Shown in pieces: positions 8,218 to 15,922 of a DNA stretch of 35,856 nt. The DNA comes from Pseudomonas sp. CHM02 (GTDB lineage Bacteria; Pseudomonadota; Gammaproteobacteria; Pseudomonadales; Pseudomonadaceae). The stretch lies in NCBI RefSeq assembly GCF_000612585.1, contig NZ_JFCA01000066.1, forward strand, positions 1 through 35,856. Direction: 5' to 3'. A program made the position numbers and the translations under genes. The notes beneath the pieces are model-generated. The model saw only the letters and a program-made list of their open reading frames with translations, had not been told where the DNA came from and ran no database searches. Position 1 is the first letter of the stretch; every line of letters begins with the position of its first letter.

Positions 8218-9834
8218 ATGGCCACCCCTTCCCTGACTGCCTCCACCCACGCGTCACCTGCAGACTCCAAACCCAGGCTGGACAAGAAACCCGGCCTGGT
8301 GACGGTGATCATCTTCTTCGCCGTGCTCGCCATGGGCCTGTTGTTCACCGCCTACAGCCTGATGCACGACATGCACGAAATGGGCGCCCAGCTCACCACT
8401 TGGACCCCGTTTTTGCTGCTGGGCGTGGCGCTGTTGATCGCCTTGGGTTTCGAGTTCGTCAACGGCTTCCACGACACCGCCAACGCTGTGGCGACGGTGA
8501 TCTACACCAACTCGTTGCCGCCGCATTTTGCGGTGGTGTGGTCGGGATTTTTCAACTTCCTCGGCGTACTGCTCTCCAGTGGAGCGGTGGCATTCGGGAT
8601 CATTGCGCTGTTGCCGGTCGAGCTGATTCTGCAGGTGGGTTCGTCGGCCGGTTTCGCGATGATCTTCGCCCTGTTGATCGCCGCGATCCTGTGGAACCTC
8701 GGCACCTGGTGGCTGGGTTTGCCGGCGTCGTCGTCCCATACCCTGATCGGCTCGATCATCGGCGTCGGCGTGGCGAATGCCTTGATGCACGGGCGTGACG
8801 GCACCAGCGGCGTGGATTGGAGCCAGGCGATCAAGATCGGTTACGCGTTGCTGCTGTCGCCGCTGATCGGCTTTGCGTTTGCGGCGATGCTGTTGCTGGC
8901 CCTGCGTGCCTTCGTCAAGAACCGCGCGCTGTACAAGGCGCCAAAAGGCGACACCCCGCCGCCGTGGTGGATCCGCGGCATGCTGATTGCCACCTGCACT
9001 GGCGTGTCTTTTGCCCACGGTTCCAACGACGGGCAGAAAGGCATGGGCCTGATCATGCTGATCCTGGTAGGCACGCTGCCGATGGCCTACGCGCTGAACC
9101 GCACTATGCCGGCCGAGCAGTCGTTGCAGTTCGCGGCAGTCGCCGAAGTCACCCAGGTCGCCCTGGTGAAAAGCGCACCGCAAGCGCTGACCGGCGATCC
9201 ACGACCGATCCTCTCGACGTATGTGCGCACCAAGGAACCCACTGCCGAACTGGTGCCGGCCCTCGCCGCCCTGGCCGGGCAGATCGGTGATGAAGTCAAA
9301 GGCTACGGTTCCCTGGCCAAGGTGCCTGCCGAAGCCGTCGGTAACGTGCGCAACGACATGTACCTGACCAGCGAAACCATCCGCCTGATGGACAAGGGCA
9401 AGGTTGGCAATTTCGACGCAGATACCCAGGGCAAGCTGCAACTGTTCAAGCAACAGATCGACAACTCCACACGCTTCATTCCGCTGTGGGTGAAGATTGC
9501 CGTGGCCATCGCCCTGGGGCTGGGCACCATGGTGGGCTGGAAACGCATCGTGGTGACCGTCGGCGAGAAGATCGGCAAGACGCACCTGACCTACGCCCAG
9601 GGCGCCTCGGCGGAGATGGTGGCAATGCTGACCATTGGTGCGGCGGACATGTATGGGCTGCCGGTGTCGACGACACATGTGTTGTCGTCGGGTGTGGCGG
9701 GGACGATGGTGGCCAATGGCGGCGGGTTGCAGATGCGCACGATCCGCAACCTGGCGATGGCGTGGGTGCTGACGTTGCCGGCCGCCATCCTGCTGTCAGG
9801 TAGCCTCTACTGGCTGTTCACCCAACTCTTCTGA
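8218..9834 (+). CDS. pit: Inorganic phosphate transporter, Pit (PHO4) family (538 aa)
   Basis: Low-affinity, proton-coupled phosphate (metal-phosphate) symporter of the inner membrane. The two PHO4 half signatures are present: GFEFVNGFHDTANAVATVIY (about 79-98) and FAHGSNDGQKGMGLIML (about 264-280), with a long hydrophilic central loop (about 300-415) and C-terminal membrane helices. At 538 aa it is like the longer PitA proteins. No DUF47 partner gene (often next to pit) is present. The ATG at 8218 has only a weak GGA upstream. Its 3' end converges with the pxp operon. Confidence 0.9.
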   Translation: MATPSLTASTHASPADSKPRLDKKPGLVTVIIFFAVLAMGLLFTAYSLMHDMHEMGAQLTTWTPFLLLGVALLIALGFEFVNGFHDTANAVATVIYTNSLPPHFAVVWSGFFNFLGVLLSSGAVAFGIIALLPVELILQVGSSAGFAMIFALLIAAILWNLGTWWLGLPASSSHTLIGSIIGVGVANALMHGRDGTSGVDWSQAIKIGYALLLSPLIGFAFAAMLLLALRAFVKNRALYKAPKGDTPPPWWIRGMLIATCTGVSFAHGSNDGQKGMGLIMLILVGTLPMAYALNRTMPAEQSLQFAAVAEVTQVALVKSAPQALTGDPRPILSTYVRTKEPTAELVPALAALAGQIGDEVKGYGSLAKVPAEAVGNVRNDMYLTSETIRLMDKGKVGNFDADTQGKLQLFKQQIDNSTRFIPLWVKIAVAIALGLGTMVGWKRIVVTVGEKIGKTHLTYAQGASAEMVAMLTIGAADMYGLPVSTTHVLSSGVAGTMVANGGGLQMRTIRNLAMAWVLTLPAAILLSGSLYWLFTQLF

Positions 9835-9868
9835 CACCACACAGGGCAACATTTGGATTTGTATTTCT

Positions 9869-10843
9869 TCAGTGATTGAAGAGCCCAGTCATAGCCTTCA
9901 GCCGTTTTTTGTACAGACGCCGCGCCTCCAGCGCTTCCTCCAGCGTCACCGCCACAAACCCCGCGCGCTGGTTCGGCTGCATCTGCCCGATCAGGTCCAG
10001 GTCGGCGCTGATCACCGTGCCGATCATCGCGTAGCCACCACCCGACACCGCGTCCCGGTGCAACACGATCGGCTCCAGGCCGGCCGGTACCTGGATCGAG
10101 CCAATCGGGTAGCAACTGTCGACGATGTTCGACGGATCCGACCCCGCGCCAAACGGCTGCTCCCGTGGCTGGAAGCTCAGTGCACTGCCGCCCTTGAAGC
10201 GATAGCCGATGCGGTCGGCTTCGGAACCCACGGTCCACGGCTCGGCAAAAAAGCTGCTCTTGGCCGCATCCGTCAGGCGTTCGTAATACAGCCCCGGCAC
10301 CACACGCAGGGTCACATCCCCGCCCACTGAACGGCGCAACGCCATCGGCAGGCTGTTGCCCGCTCGGCCTGTTTCGCCAGGCACACCGATGGACAATTCA
10401 TCGCCCTCCTGCAGGCGTCGACCGTGAAACCCGCCGAGTGCGCCGAGGGTGTAGGTGGAGCGACTGCCAAGCACCAATGGCACGTCAATGCCACCGGCCA
10501 CCGCGAGGTAAGTGCGGGCGCCGGCCTTGGGAAATTCAAAGCGCAAGACCTGCCCGGCACGCACCTGGAATGCGGTGTCCTGATGCACCACTTCACCGTC
10601 CAGGCGCGGCGACATCAAGGCGCCACTGAGGGCCACCAACGCGTCTTGCTGAAACTCAAGCTCGGGGCCGATCAGTGTGCACTCCAATCCCGCCGCGCCG
10701 GCCGGGTTGCCCACCAAATGGTTGGCCGCACTCAATGCATACTGGTCCAGCGCACCTGACGGCGGGATGCCCAAGTGGTAATAACCTTCGCGGCCAAGGT
10801 CTTGCACGGAGGTGGCGAGGCCGGGTTTGAGGACCTTGATCAT
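9869..10843 (-). CDS. pxpC: 5-oxoprolinase subunit C, biotin-dependent carboxyltransferase family (324 aa)
   Basis: Carboxyltransferase domain 2 (KipA/AHS2) protein, one of three subunits of prokaryotic 5-oxoprolinase, which cleaves 5-oxoproline to glutamate with ATP. It starts MIKVLKPGLATSVQDLGREGY, the usual N-terminus of the family, and keeps GIPPSGALDQYALSAANHLVGN and the C-terminal block YAMIGTVISADLDLIGQMQPN. The ATG at 10843 overlaps the TGA of pxpB (ATGA), a sign of translational coupling. An open frame continues upstream to 11131 but that part is antisense-like filler inside pxpB. Last gene of the operon; it converges on the phosphate transporter gene. Confidence 0.93.
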   Translation of the reverse strand: MIKVLKPGLATSVQDLGREGYYHLGIPPSGALDQYALSAANHLVGNPAGAAGLECTLIGPELEFQQDALVALSGALMSPRLDGEVVHQDTAFQVRAGQVLRFEFPKAGARTYLAVAGGIDVPLVLGSRSTYTLGALGGFHGRRLQEGDELSIGVPGETGRAGNSLPMALRRSVGGDVTLRVVPGLYYERLTDAAKSSFFAEPWTVGSEADRIGYRFKGGSALSFQPREQPFGAGSDPSNIVDSCYPIGSIQVPAGLEPIVLHRDAVSGGGYAMIGTVISADLDLIGQMQPNQRAGFVAVTLEEALEARRLYKKRLKAMTGLFNH

Positions 10844-11718
10844 GCCAGCGCCTCCTGCAGGTTTTTCGGATAGCCGATGGGGTCGGCGAGAAAGGCATCG
10901 AGGGAAAATTCCACCGGGCGGATGCGCAGGTCGAAACGTCCGGCATCCACTTCGGCGACAGCAAGATCGTAGGCATCGCGGTCCATCGGTTTGAACTGCA
11001 CGATATCGCCGGGGCGGAAGAACACCATGTGTTCCTTCAGGTACGCCAACTGCTGCGCCGGGTCGTAGATGGGCGCCGGGGTCACGCCGAACATCTGGTA
11101 ACCACCGGCGCCGCGCACCGAGTAGATGCAACCAAAACAGCCGCCATGGCCGAGGGTGAGTTTCGGCGTGTCAGTGCGCGGGCGCAGGTACTTGGGCACC
11201 TGCAGTTGGCGCTCGCGCTCGACCATCTGGAACATGAACGGCAACCCCGCGACAAAGCCGACCATCGATACAAACCACGGCGCACCGCTGTGGGCAGCGA
11301 TGAACGCCTCGACATCGGCCAGGCCGTTGATGCGTGCGGCGTATTCCAGGTCGGTGCCGCTGGGGTCCTGATGGCGGTCGCGAAAGCGCATCAGGGTTTC
11401 ATGGGTCCAGGGGTCGTTGTAGAGCACCGGGATTTCGATGATGCGCGTGTGCAGGGTACGTTCGGCCACGGCCTGGGCTTCGGCGGTCTGCACCGCATCG
11501 AGCAATACGTGGGGCGCGATGCGGTCGGGGTCGAAGCGAATCTGGAACGACGCATTGGCCAGGCACACATCCAGTACGCCTTCCAGCGCCAGGCGCTCCA
11601 CGGCGCGGGTCACCGCCATGCCTTTGAAAAAGGCCTCCAGGGACATGCTGTCGCTGACCTCGGCAAACAGGTGTTCATCACCGCCGAAGCTGTAGCGGAT
11701 GGGGGACGTTTCAGCCAT
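10840..11718 (-). CDS. pxpB: 5-oxoprolinase subunit B, carboxyltransferase domain 1 (292 aa)
   Basis: KipI/AHS1 family subunit that works with PxpA and PxpC. Family blocks include IRYSFGGDEHLFAEVSDSMS near the N-terminus, GFVAGLPFMFQM in the middle and CFGCIYSVRGAGGYQMFGVTP near residue 205. At 292 aa it is longer than E. coli PxpB (about 218 aa), with the extra length partly in the C-terminal 50 residues. The start at 11718 has an AGAGGA ribosome binding site; an in-frame ATG at 11739 is possible but less well placed. It follows pxpA by 57 bp and overlaps pxpC by 4 bp. Confidence 0.92.
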   Translation of the reverse strand: MAETSPIRYSFGGDEHLFAEVSDSMSLEAFFKGMAVTRAVERLALEGVLDVCLANASFQIRFDPDRIAPHVLLDAVQTAEAQAVAERTLHTRIIEIPVLYNDPWTHETLMRFRDRHQDPSGTDLEYAARINGLADVEAFIAAHSGAPWFVSMVGFVAGLPFMFQMVERERQLQVPKYLRPRTDTPKLTLGHGGCFGCIYSVRGAGGYQMFGVTPAPIYDPAQQLAYLKEHMVFFRPGDIVQFKPMDRDAYDLAVAEVDAGRFDLRIRPVEFSLDAFLADPIGYPKNLQEALA

Positions 11719-11775
11719 GTCTGTTCCTCTTGGAATCATTGTAGAAAGGCAGGCGAAAAAAATACGGGACCGTTT

Positions 11776-12534
11776 TTATTCGGGTGTTTTGACCATGATG
11801 CCGGCTTGGTCCAAGGCTTCGCGGGTGGCTTCCACCAGCTCCAGCGCACCGGGGGTGTCGCTGTGCAGGCAGATGGAATCGAATTCGATGAACAGGTCTT
11901 CGCCTTCTACTGTTCGCACAAGCCCGGTCTGACAGGCGCGCAGGACGCGCGCCGCCACCGTCGGAGGGTCCAGCGCCCGAACGGTGCGGGTAAACACGAT
12001 GGAGCCCGTCAGGTCGTACTCACGGTCAGCATAAAACTCGCGCACCACTGGCTGCCCCAGCTCCGTGGCGATGCGCCAGATCACCGAGTTGGGCATGCAG
12101 TACAGCCGCAACGTGGGCTCGATGATGCGCAGGTTTTGCACCAACAGCCGCGCCGCTTCTTCATCACGAGCCAGGTGCATGTACAGCGCGCCGTGGGGCT
12201 TGATGTGTTGCAGGGTCAGGCCTTGGGCGCGGGCGATTTCACGCAGGGCGCCGAGCTGGTAGAGCATATCGTCGACCAGCTCCTGGGCCGGGGCGTTGAT
12301 GTGGCGACGGCCGAAACCGACCAGATCCCGGAAGCCCGGGTGCGCGCCAATGGCCACGCCCAGTTGCTTGGCGCGTTCGACAGTGCGGCGCATGGTGCCG
12401 GGGTCGCCGGCATGAAAGCCGGTGGCGATATTGGCCGAGCTGATATAGGCCATCAGTTCCGCGTCGACGCCGTCGCCGATGGTCCAGGGGCCGAAGCCTT
12501 CGCCCATGTCCGAGTTGAAATCCACTGCCTGCAT
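11776..12534 (-). CDS. pxpA: 5-oxoprolinase subunit A, LamB/YcsF family (252 aa)
   Basis: First gene of the pxpABC operon. The LamB/YcsF fold protein opens with DFNSDMGEGFGPW and carries NIATGFHAGDPGTM (about 42-55), IGAHPGFRDLVGFGRR (about 70-85) and IKPHGALYMHLARD (about 115-128), whose His and Asp residues form the putative active site. With PxpBC it hydrolyses 5-oxo-L-proline, a damage product of glutamine and glutamate, to glutamate. The start at 12534 has a GGAG ribosome binding site. A LysR gene is divergent, with a palindrome-rich stretch between them (12602-12632). No dedicated transporter gene is adjacent. Confidence 0.94.
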   Translation of the reverse strand: MQAVDFNSDMGEGFGPWTIGDGVDAELMAYISSANIATGFHAGDPGTMRRTVERAKQLGVAIGAHPGFRDLVGFGRRHINAPAQELVDDMLYQLGALREIARAQGLTLQHIKPHGALYMHLARDEEAARLLVQNLRIIEPTLRLYCMPNSVIWRIATELGQPVVREFYADREYDLTGSIVFTRTVRALDPPTVAARVLRACQTGLVRTVEGEDLFIEFDSICLHSDTPGALELVEATREALDQAGIMVKTPE

Positions 12535-12601
12535 CGAAGTCGCTCCGCCTAAGTGATGCTGGAAAAGTAGGCCGCGGCTTGACCCCTTGGGAAGATCTAT
12601 T

Positions 12602-12632
12602 ATCAGATAGCCCATCTTCTGAAAATCAGATA
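12602..12632. promoter_or_regulatory. Repeat-rich operator candidate between pxpA and its divergent LysR gene
   Basis: The direct repeat ATCAGATA occurs at 12602-12609 and 12625-12632 (23-bp step). Between them, TCTGAAAATCAGA (12618-12630) is a perfect 5-3-5 palindrome and ATCT (12614) mirrors AGAT (12628) in the manner of LysR boxes. It lies about 70 bp upstream of pxpA, so it is a likely binding site of the LysR protein. Confidence 0.5.
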
Positions 12633-12652
12633 CCCCACTTCACCCCCCCACA

Positions 12653-12738
12653 GTAGGAGCCCGGCTTGCCGGCGATAGCGGTCTCAAGCCTTGTGACAGG
12701 TCAGATGACGCCATCGCCGGCAAGCCGGGCGCCTACGA
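12653..12738. repeat. REPIN (GCCGGC type) directly before a LysR gene
   Basis: GTAGGAGCCCGGCTTGCCGG begins at 12653 and is mirrored by the REP ending near 12736. Each REP has one extra C (GCCCGGC) on both arms, a covarying change. The ribosome binding site GAGGAA of the LysR gene starts at 12737, at the last bases of the element. Confidence 0.9.
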
Positions 12739-12748
12739 GGAATGCGGC

Positions 12749-13666
12749 ATGTCCCTGACCCTGCGCCAAGTTCGCTACTTCGTGGCCACCGCCGAAATCG
12801 GCCAGATTTCCCAGGCGGCCATCCACCTGAACATCTCCCAGTCGGCGGTGACCACGGCGATCAAGGAACTGGAGGGCATGCTCGGCGTGCAGTTGTTCGT
12901 GCGCTCGGCCCAGGGCATGAACCTGACCGACGCCGGCCGGCACTTTCTCAACCGTGCCTACGTGATTCTGCGCAGCGTCGACGACGCACTGAACAGCCCG
13001 CTGCCCGACTACCGCGCCAGCGGCGTGCTGCGCCTGGCCGCCAGCTACACGGTGCTCGGCTACTTCCTGCCGCACCACTTGCAGCGCATGGAACACTGGC
13101 ACCCGGACGTGACCATCGAGGTCTTCGAGCAGGAACGCCAGGCCATCGAGCAAGGCCTGCTCGATGGCCAATTCGACATGGCCGTGGTGCTCACCGCCAA
13201 CCTCACCCACCCGGATATTGTCTCGGAAATCCTGTTCAATTCGGAACGCCGCCTGTGGCTGCCCAGCCATCACCCCTTGTGCGAACGCGGCGCCGTGAGC
13301 CTCGCCGACGTGGCCCGGGAACCCTACATCCTGCTCACCGTCGACGAGGCCGAACACAGCGCCATGCGCTATTGGGAACAGGCCGGGCAAACGCCCAAGG
13401 TGCGGCTGCGCACCAGTTCGGTGGAAGCGGTGCGCAGCATGGTCGCCAACGGCAGCGGCGTGGCGATCCTGTCGGACCTGGTGCATCGGCCCTGGTCGCT
13501 GGAAGGCAAACGCATCGAAACCCTGACCGTCACCGACCCGGTCACGCCGATGAGCGTGGGCCTGGCCTGGCACCGCGAACGCGCGTTCACCCCGGCGATG
13601 CAGGCGGTGCGGGATTACTTCCACGACGCCTTCCTGGCACCGCAGCAGTTATCGGCACGGCGTTAA
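12749..13666 (+). CDS. LysR family regulator, probable regulator of pxpABC (305 aa)
   Basis: Winged helix-turn-helix at about 1-60 (LRQVRYFVATAEIGQISQAAIHLNISQSAVTTAIKELE region, residues 4-38) and a LysR substrate-binding domain at about 90-295. It is divergent from pxpA, the usual arrangement of a LysR activator and its target, so it probably senses 5-oxoproline or a related metabolite; this is inference from position. The ATG at 12749 has GAGGAA 8 bases upstream, which abuts a REPIN. The stop TAA (13664-13666) overlaps the stop of the convergent LysR gene in the tetranucleotide TTAA. Confidence 0.92.
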   Translation: MSLTLRQVRYFVATAEIGQISQAAIHLNISQSAVTTAIKELEGMLGVQLFVRSAQGMNLTDAGRHFLNRAYVILRSVDDALNSPLPDYRASGVLRLAASYTVLGYFLPHHLQRMEHWHPDVTIEVFEQERQAIEQGLLDGQFDMAVVLTANLTHPDIVSEILFNSERRLWLPSHHPLCERGAVSLADVAREPYILLTVDEAEHSAMRYWEQAGQTPKVRLRTSSVEAVRSMVANGSGVAILSDLVHRPWSLEGKRIETLTVTDPVTPMSVGLAWHRERAFTPAMQAVRDYFHDAFLAPQQLSARR

Positions 13667-14559
13667 AGATGGGCTTGCAGGGTCTCGGCCAACCAGTCCA
13701 TGAACACCCGCACGCGTTGCGGCAAATGCCGTTGGCCGGCGTAGAGCAGGGATACCTCCAGCGGTGACGCCAAGTAGTCCGGCAAGACGCTGATCAATTC
13801 GCCTTGGGCCAGTAAATCGCGCACACCCAGCAGCGGCACCTGGGTAATGCCGAAGCCGCCCAGACACGCGGCCTGATAAGCATCGGTGCTGTTGACGGTG
13901 ACACGCCCTTCCATCGGCACCCGCAGCACCTTGCCGCCCGCCTGATATTCGAAGCCGGATGAACGTGCTCCCAGCGGCCGTACGTAATGCACCAGTTGAT
14001 GGTTCGCCAAGTCAGCCAGGGTCTGGGGCACGCCATGGCGCTGCAGGTAGGCCGGACTCGCGCAGTTGACCATCGACATGCTGCACACTCGGCGCGCCAC
14101 CACGCTTTGATCAGGCTGGGCACCCACCCGCAAGACGCAGTCGAAGCCTTCGGCAATCAGGTCGACCTGGCGGTCCGAGCTGCTGATTTCCATCTGGATC
14201 AGCGGGTGGCGCTCCATGAACAGCGGCAAGTGCGGCAGGATCATGCCCCGCGCCATCACGTTGGGCATGTCCACCCGAATACGCCCGCTGAGCTGGGCTT
14301 CATCCTGGCGAAACAGCCCTTCCAGTTCCTCCATGTGCGACAGCAGATCCTTGCTGCGCGCGTACAGCACCCGGCCGTCCTGAGTCGCCTGCACCTTGCG
14401 CGTGGTGCGCTGCAACAGGCGCGCGCCAAGCAGTTCCTCCAGCGCCTGCACATGCTCGGACACCGTGGAGCGCGGCAGCCCCAGGCTCTCGCCGGCCTGG
14501 GTAAAACTCGACAGTTCGGTGACGCGCACGAAGGTGCGCAGCAGCTCAAGTTTGTTCAT
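13663..14559 (-). CDS. LysR family regulator (298 aa)
   Basis: N-terminal helix-turn-helix: LRTFVRVTELSSFTQAGESL and LPRSTVSEHVQALEELLGARL, about residues 6-50; substrate-binding domain about 88-295 (IRVDMPNVMARGMILPHLP). It resembles the DsdA/CrgA-like LysR branch often found divergent to oxidoreductase genes. The start at 14559 is the only good one. Divergent from an SDR gene 105 bp away, its likely target. It ends by sharing the TTAA stop overlap with the preceding regulator gene. Confidence 0.92.
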   Translation of the reverse strand: MNKLELLRTFVRVTELSSFTQAGESLGLPRSTVSEHVQALEELLGARLLQRTTRKVQATQDGRVLYARSKDLLSHMEELEGLFRQDEAQLSGRIRVDMPNVMARGMILPHLPLFMERHPLIQMEISSSDRQVDLIAEGFDCVLRVGAQPDQSVVARRVCSMSMVNCASPAYLQRHGVPQTLADLANHQLVHYVRPLGARSSGFEYQAGGKVLRVPMEGRVTVNSTDAYQAACLGGFGITQVPLLGVRDLLAQGELISVLPDYLASPLEVSLLYAGQRHLPQRVRVFMDWLAETLQAHL

Positions 14560-14664
14560 GGGATTGTTCGCCTTATCCGGCCAGTGATTCCGGTATAGCG
14601 CTGTTTATCACGTTATGGGCGAATAAATACACTGGGCCCACTGATCACCTGAGAGGACTGCACC

Positions 14665-15423
14665 ATGACCCGTAAAATCGCACTCATCACCGGCGCCAGC
14701 CGTGGCTTGGGCAAAAGCGCTGCGTTGCACCTGGCAGCGCAGGGCGTCGATATCATCGGCACTTACCACAGCGCGGCGGCTGAAGCCCAAGCGGTGGTCG
14801 AACAGGTTCAAGCACTGGGTGGCCGCGCCGCCATGTTGCAGTTGGACGTGAGCCAGAGTGGCAGCTTCGATGGCTTTGTCGGTGAAGTCGGCCGCTTGCT
14901 CAAGGATGTATTTGCACAGGATCACTTCAACTTTCTGATCAACAACGCCGGCATCGGCGCCCACGCCAGCTTTGCCGAGACCACCGAAGCGCAGTTCGAC
15001 CAACTGGTGGCGATTCACTTCAAGGCGCCGTTTTTCCTCACGCAAAAACTGCTGCCGCTGATCAGCGATGGCGGGCGCATCATCAATATTTCCAGCGGCC
15101 TGGCGCGATTCAGCCTGCCGGGGTATGCGGCGTATGCGTCGATGAAGGGCGCGATAGAAGTGCTGTCCCGTTACCAGGCCAAGGAGCTGGGCCCGCGCGG
15201 CATTACCGTGAACACCCTGGCCCCTGGCGCGATTGCCACCGACTTCAGCGGCGGCGCGGTGCGCGACAACCCGGATGTGAATGCGATGGTCGCCAACAAC
15301 ACAGCCCTGGGCCGGGCAGGCTTACCGGACGATATTGGCGGTGCCATCGGCGTCCTGCTGGCCGACGGCAGCAACTGGATCACGGGGCAGCGCATCGAGG
15401 CGTCGGGCGGCATGTTTCTGTAG
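14665..15423 (+). CDS. Short-chain dehydrogenase/reductase (252 aa)
   Basis: Classical SDR. The cofactor motif TGASRGLGKSA is at residues 10-20, NNAGIGAHA near 93, catalytic Ser in INISSGLARFS near 143 and Tyr-Lys in YASMKGA near 155-161, then the PG motif LAPGAIATDFSGG. It probably reduces a carbonyl with NADPH; the substrate is unknown. GAGAGGA lies upstream of the ATG. It is divergent from a LysR gene, which probably controls it. The last 102 bp overlap the 3' end of the PACE gene on the other strand. Confidence 0.93.
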   Translation: MTRKIALITGASRGLGKSAALHLAAQGVDIIGTYHSAAAEAQAVVEQVQALGGRAAMLQLDVSQSGSFDGFVGEVGRLLKDVFAQDHFNFLINNAGIGAHASFAETTEAQFDQLVAIHFKAPFFLTQKLLPLISDGGRIINISSGLARFSLPGYAAYASMKGAIEVLSRYQAKELGPRGITVNTLAPGAIATDFSGGAVRDNPDVNAMVANNTALGRAGLPDDIGGAIGVLLADGSNWITGQRIEASGGMFL

Positions 15424-15834
15424 AAACTTCTCGCGCAGTACGTCATAGCCCCAGTGATAGACATAGGTGTACGGCAGGAAAAACAGCAGTACACCGATGT
15501 CGAGCATAAACGCCTGCATCAGGCTGATGTTCAGCCAGATGGCGATCAACGGCACGGCGACGATGATCAGTCCGCCTTCGAACATCAGCGCATGCAGCAC
15601 CCGAGTCCAGCCGCCACCGGAAAGTTGCAGGCGCACCTTGAGGCGGTCGAACAGGCTGTTGAAAATGATGTTCCAGGTCAGCGCCAACAGGCTCAGACCC
15701 AAGGTCACCGCGCCCATTTCCAAGGCTGGCCTGCCAGTGATCCACACCAGCAGCGGTGTACAGATCAACAAAGCCAGGCCTTCAAAACCCAGGGCTTGGC
15801 AAACACGTTCAGTAATCGACTTGGTAGGGGTCAT
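15322..15834 (-). CDS. PACE family (AceI-like) efflux protein with extended C-terminus (170 aa)
   Basis: Two tandem bacterial transmembrane pairs, four helices at about 13-33, 37-61, 79-102 and 106-126. The conserved Glu18 (GFEG) in helix 1, known to be essential in AceI, and the end YVYHWGYDVLREKF are present. The family exports biocides such as chlorhexidine or short diamines, coupled to protons. AceI-type proteins end near residue 140-145; here residues 138-170 are encoded antisense to the end of the SDR gene. The start at 15834 has CGGAG upstream. Divergent from the LysR gene at 15923, a common arrangement for PACE genes. Confidence 0.9.
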   Translation of the reverse strand: MTPTKSITERVCQALGFEGLALLICTPLLVWITGRPALEMGAVTLGLSLLALTWNIIFNSLFDRLKVRLQLSGGGWTRVLHALMFEGGLIIVAVPLIAIWLNISLMQAFMLDIGVLLFFLPYTYVYHWGYDVLREKFLQKHAARRLDALPRDPVAAVGQQDADGTANIVR

Positions 15835-15853
15835 AACCCGGCTCCGTGAATGA

Positions 15854-15907
15854 CGATGGTTGCCATGATTACCCTTTGACTCGATACTTCATAACTAATA
15901 ACCATCG
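15854..15907. promoter_or_regulatory. Inverted repeat between PACE gene and LysR gene
   Basis: CGATGGTT (15854-15861) is mirrored by AACCATCG (15900-15907), 38 bp apart, inside the 88-bp divergent gap. It is a candidate operator pair for the LysR protein; arms of 8 bp could also be chance. Confidence 0.3.
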
Positions 15908-15922
15908 ATCAAGGCGATAGTC

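Noticed and set aside
10844..11131. N-terminal extension of pxpC upstream of 10843.
   Set aside because: The extra 96 residues are Arg/Pro-rich out-of-frame sequence of pxpB; the family N-terminus begins MIKVLKPG at 10843.
11029..12552. 507-codon open frame antisense to pxpB and pxpA.
   Set aside because: It mirrors two well-recognised genes; it has no family signature and is a product of codon bias.
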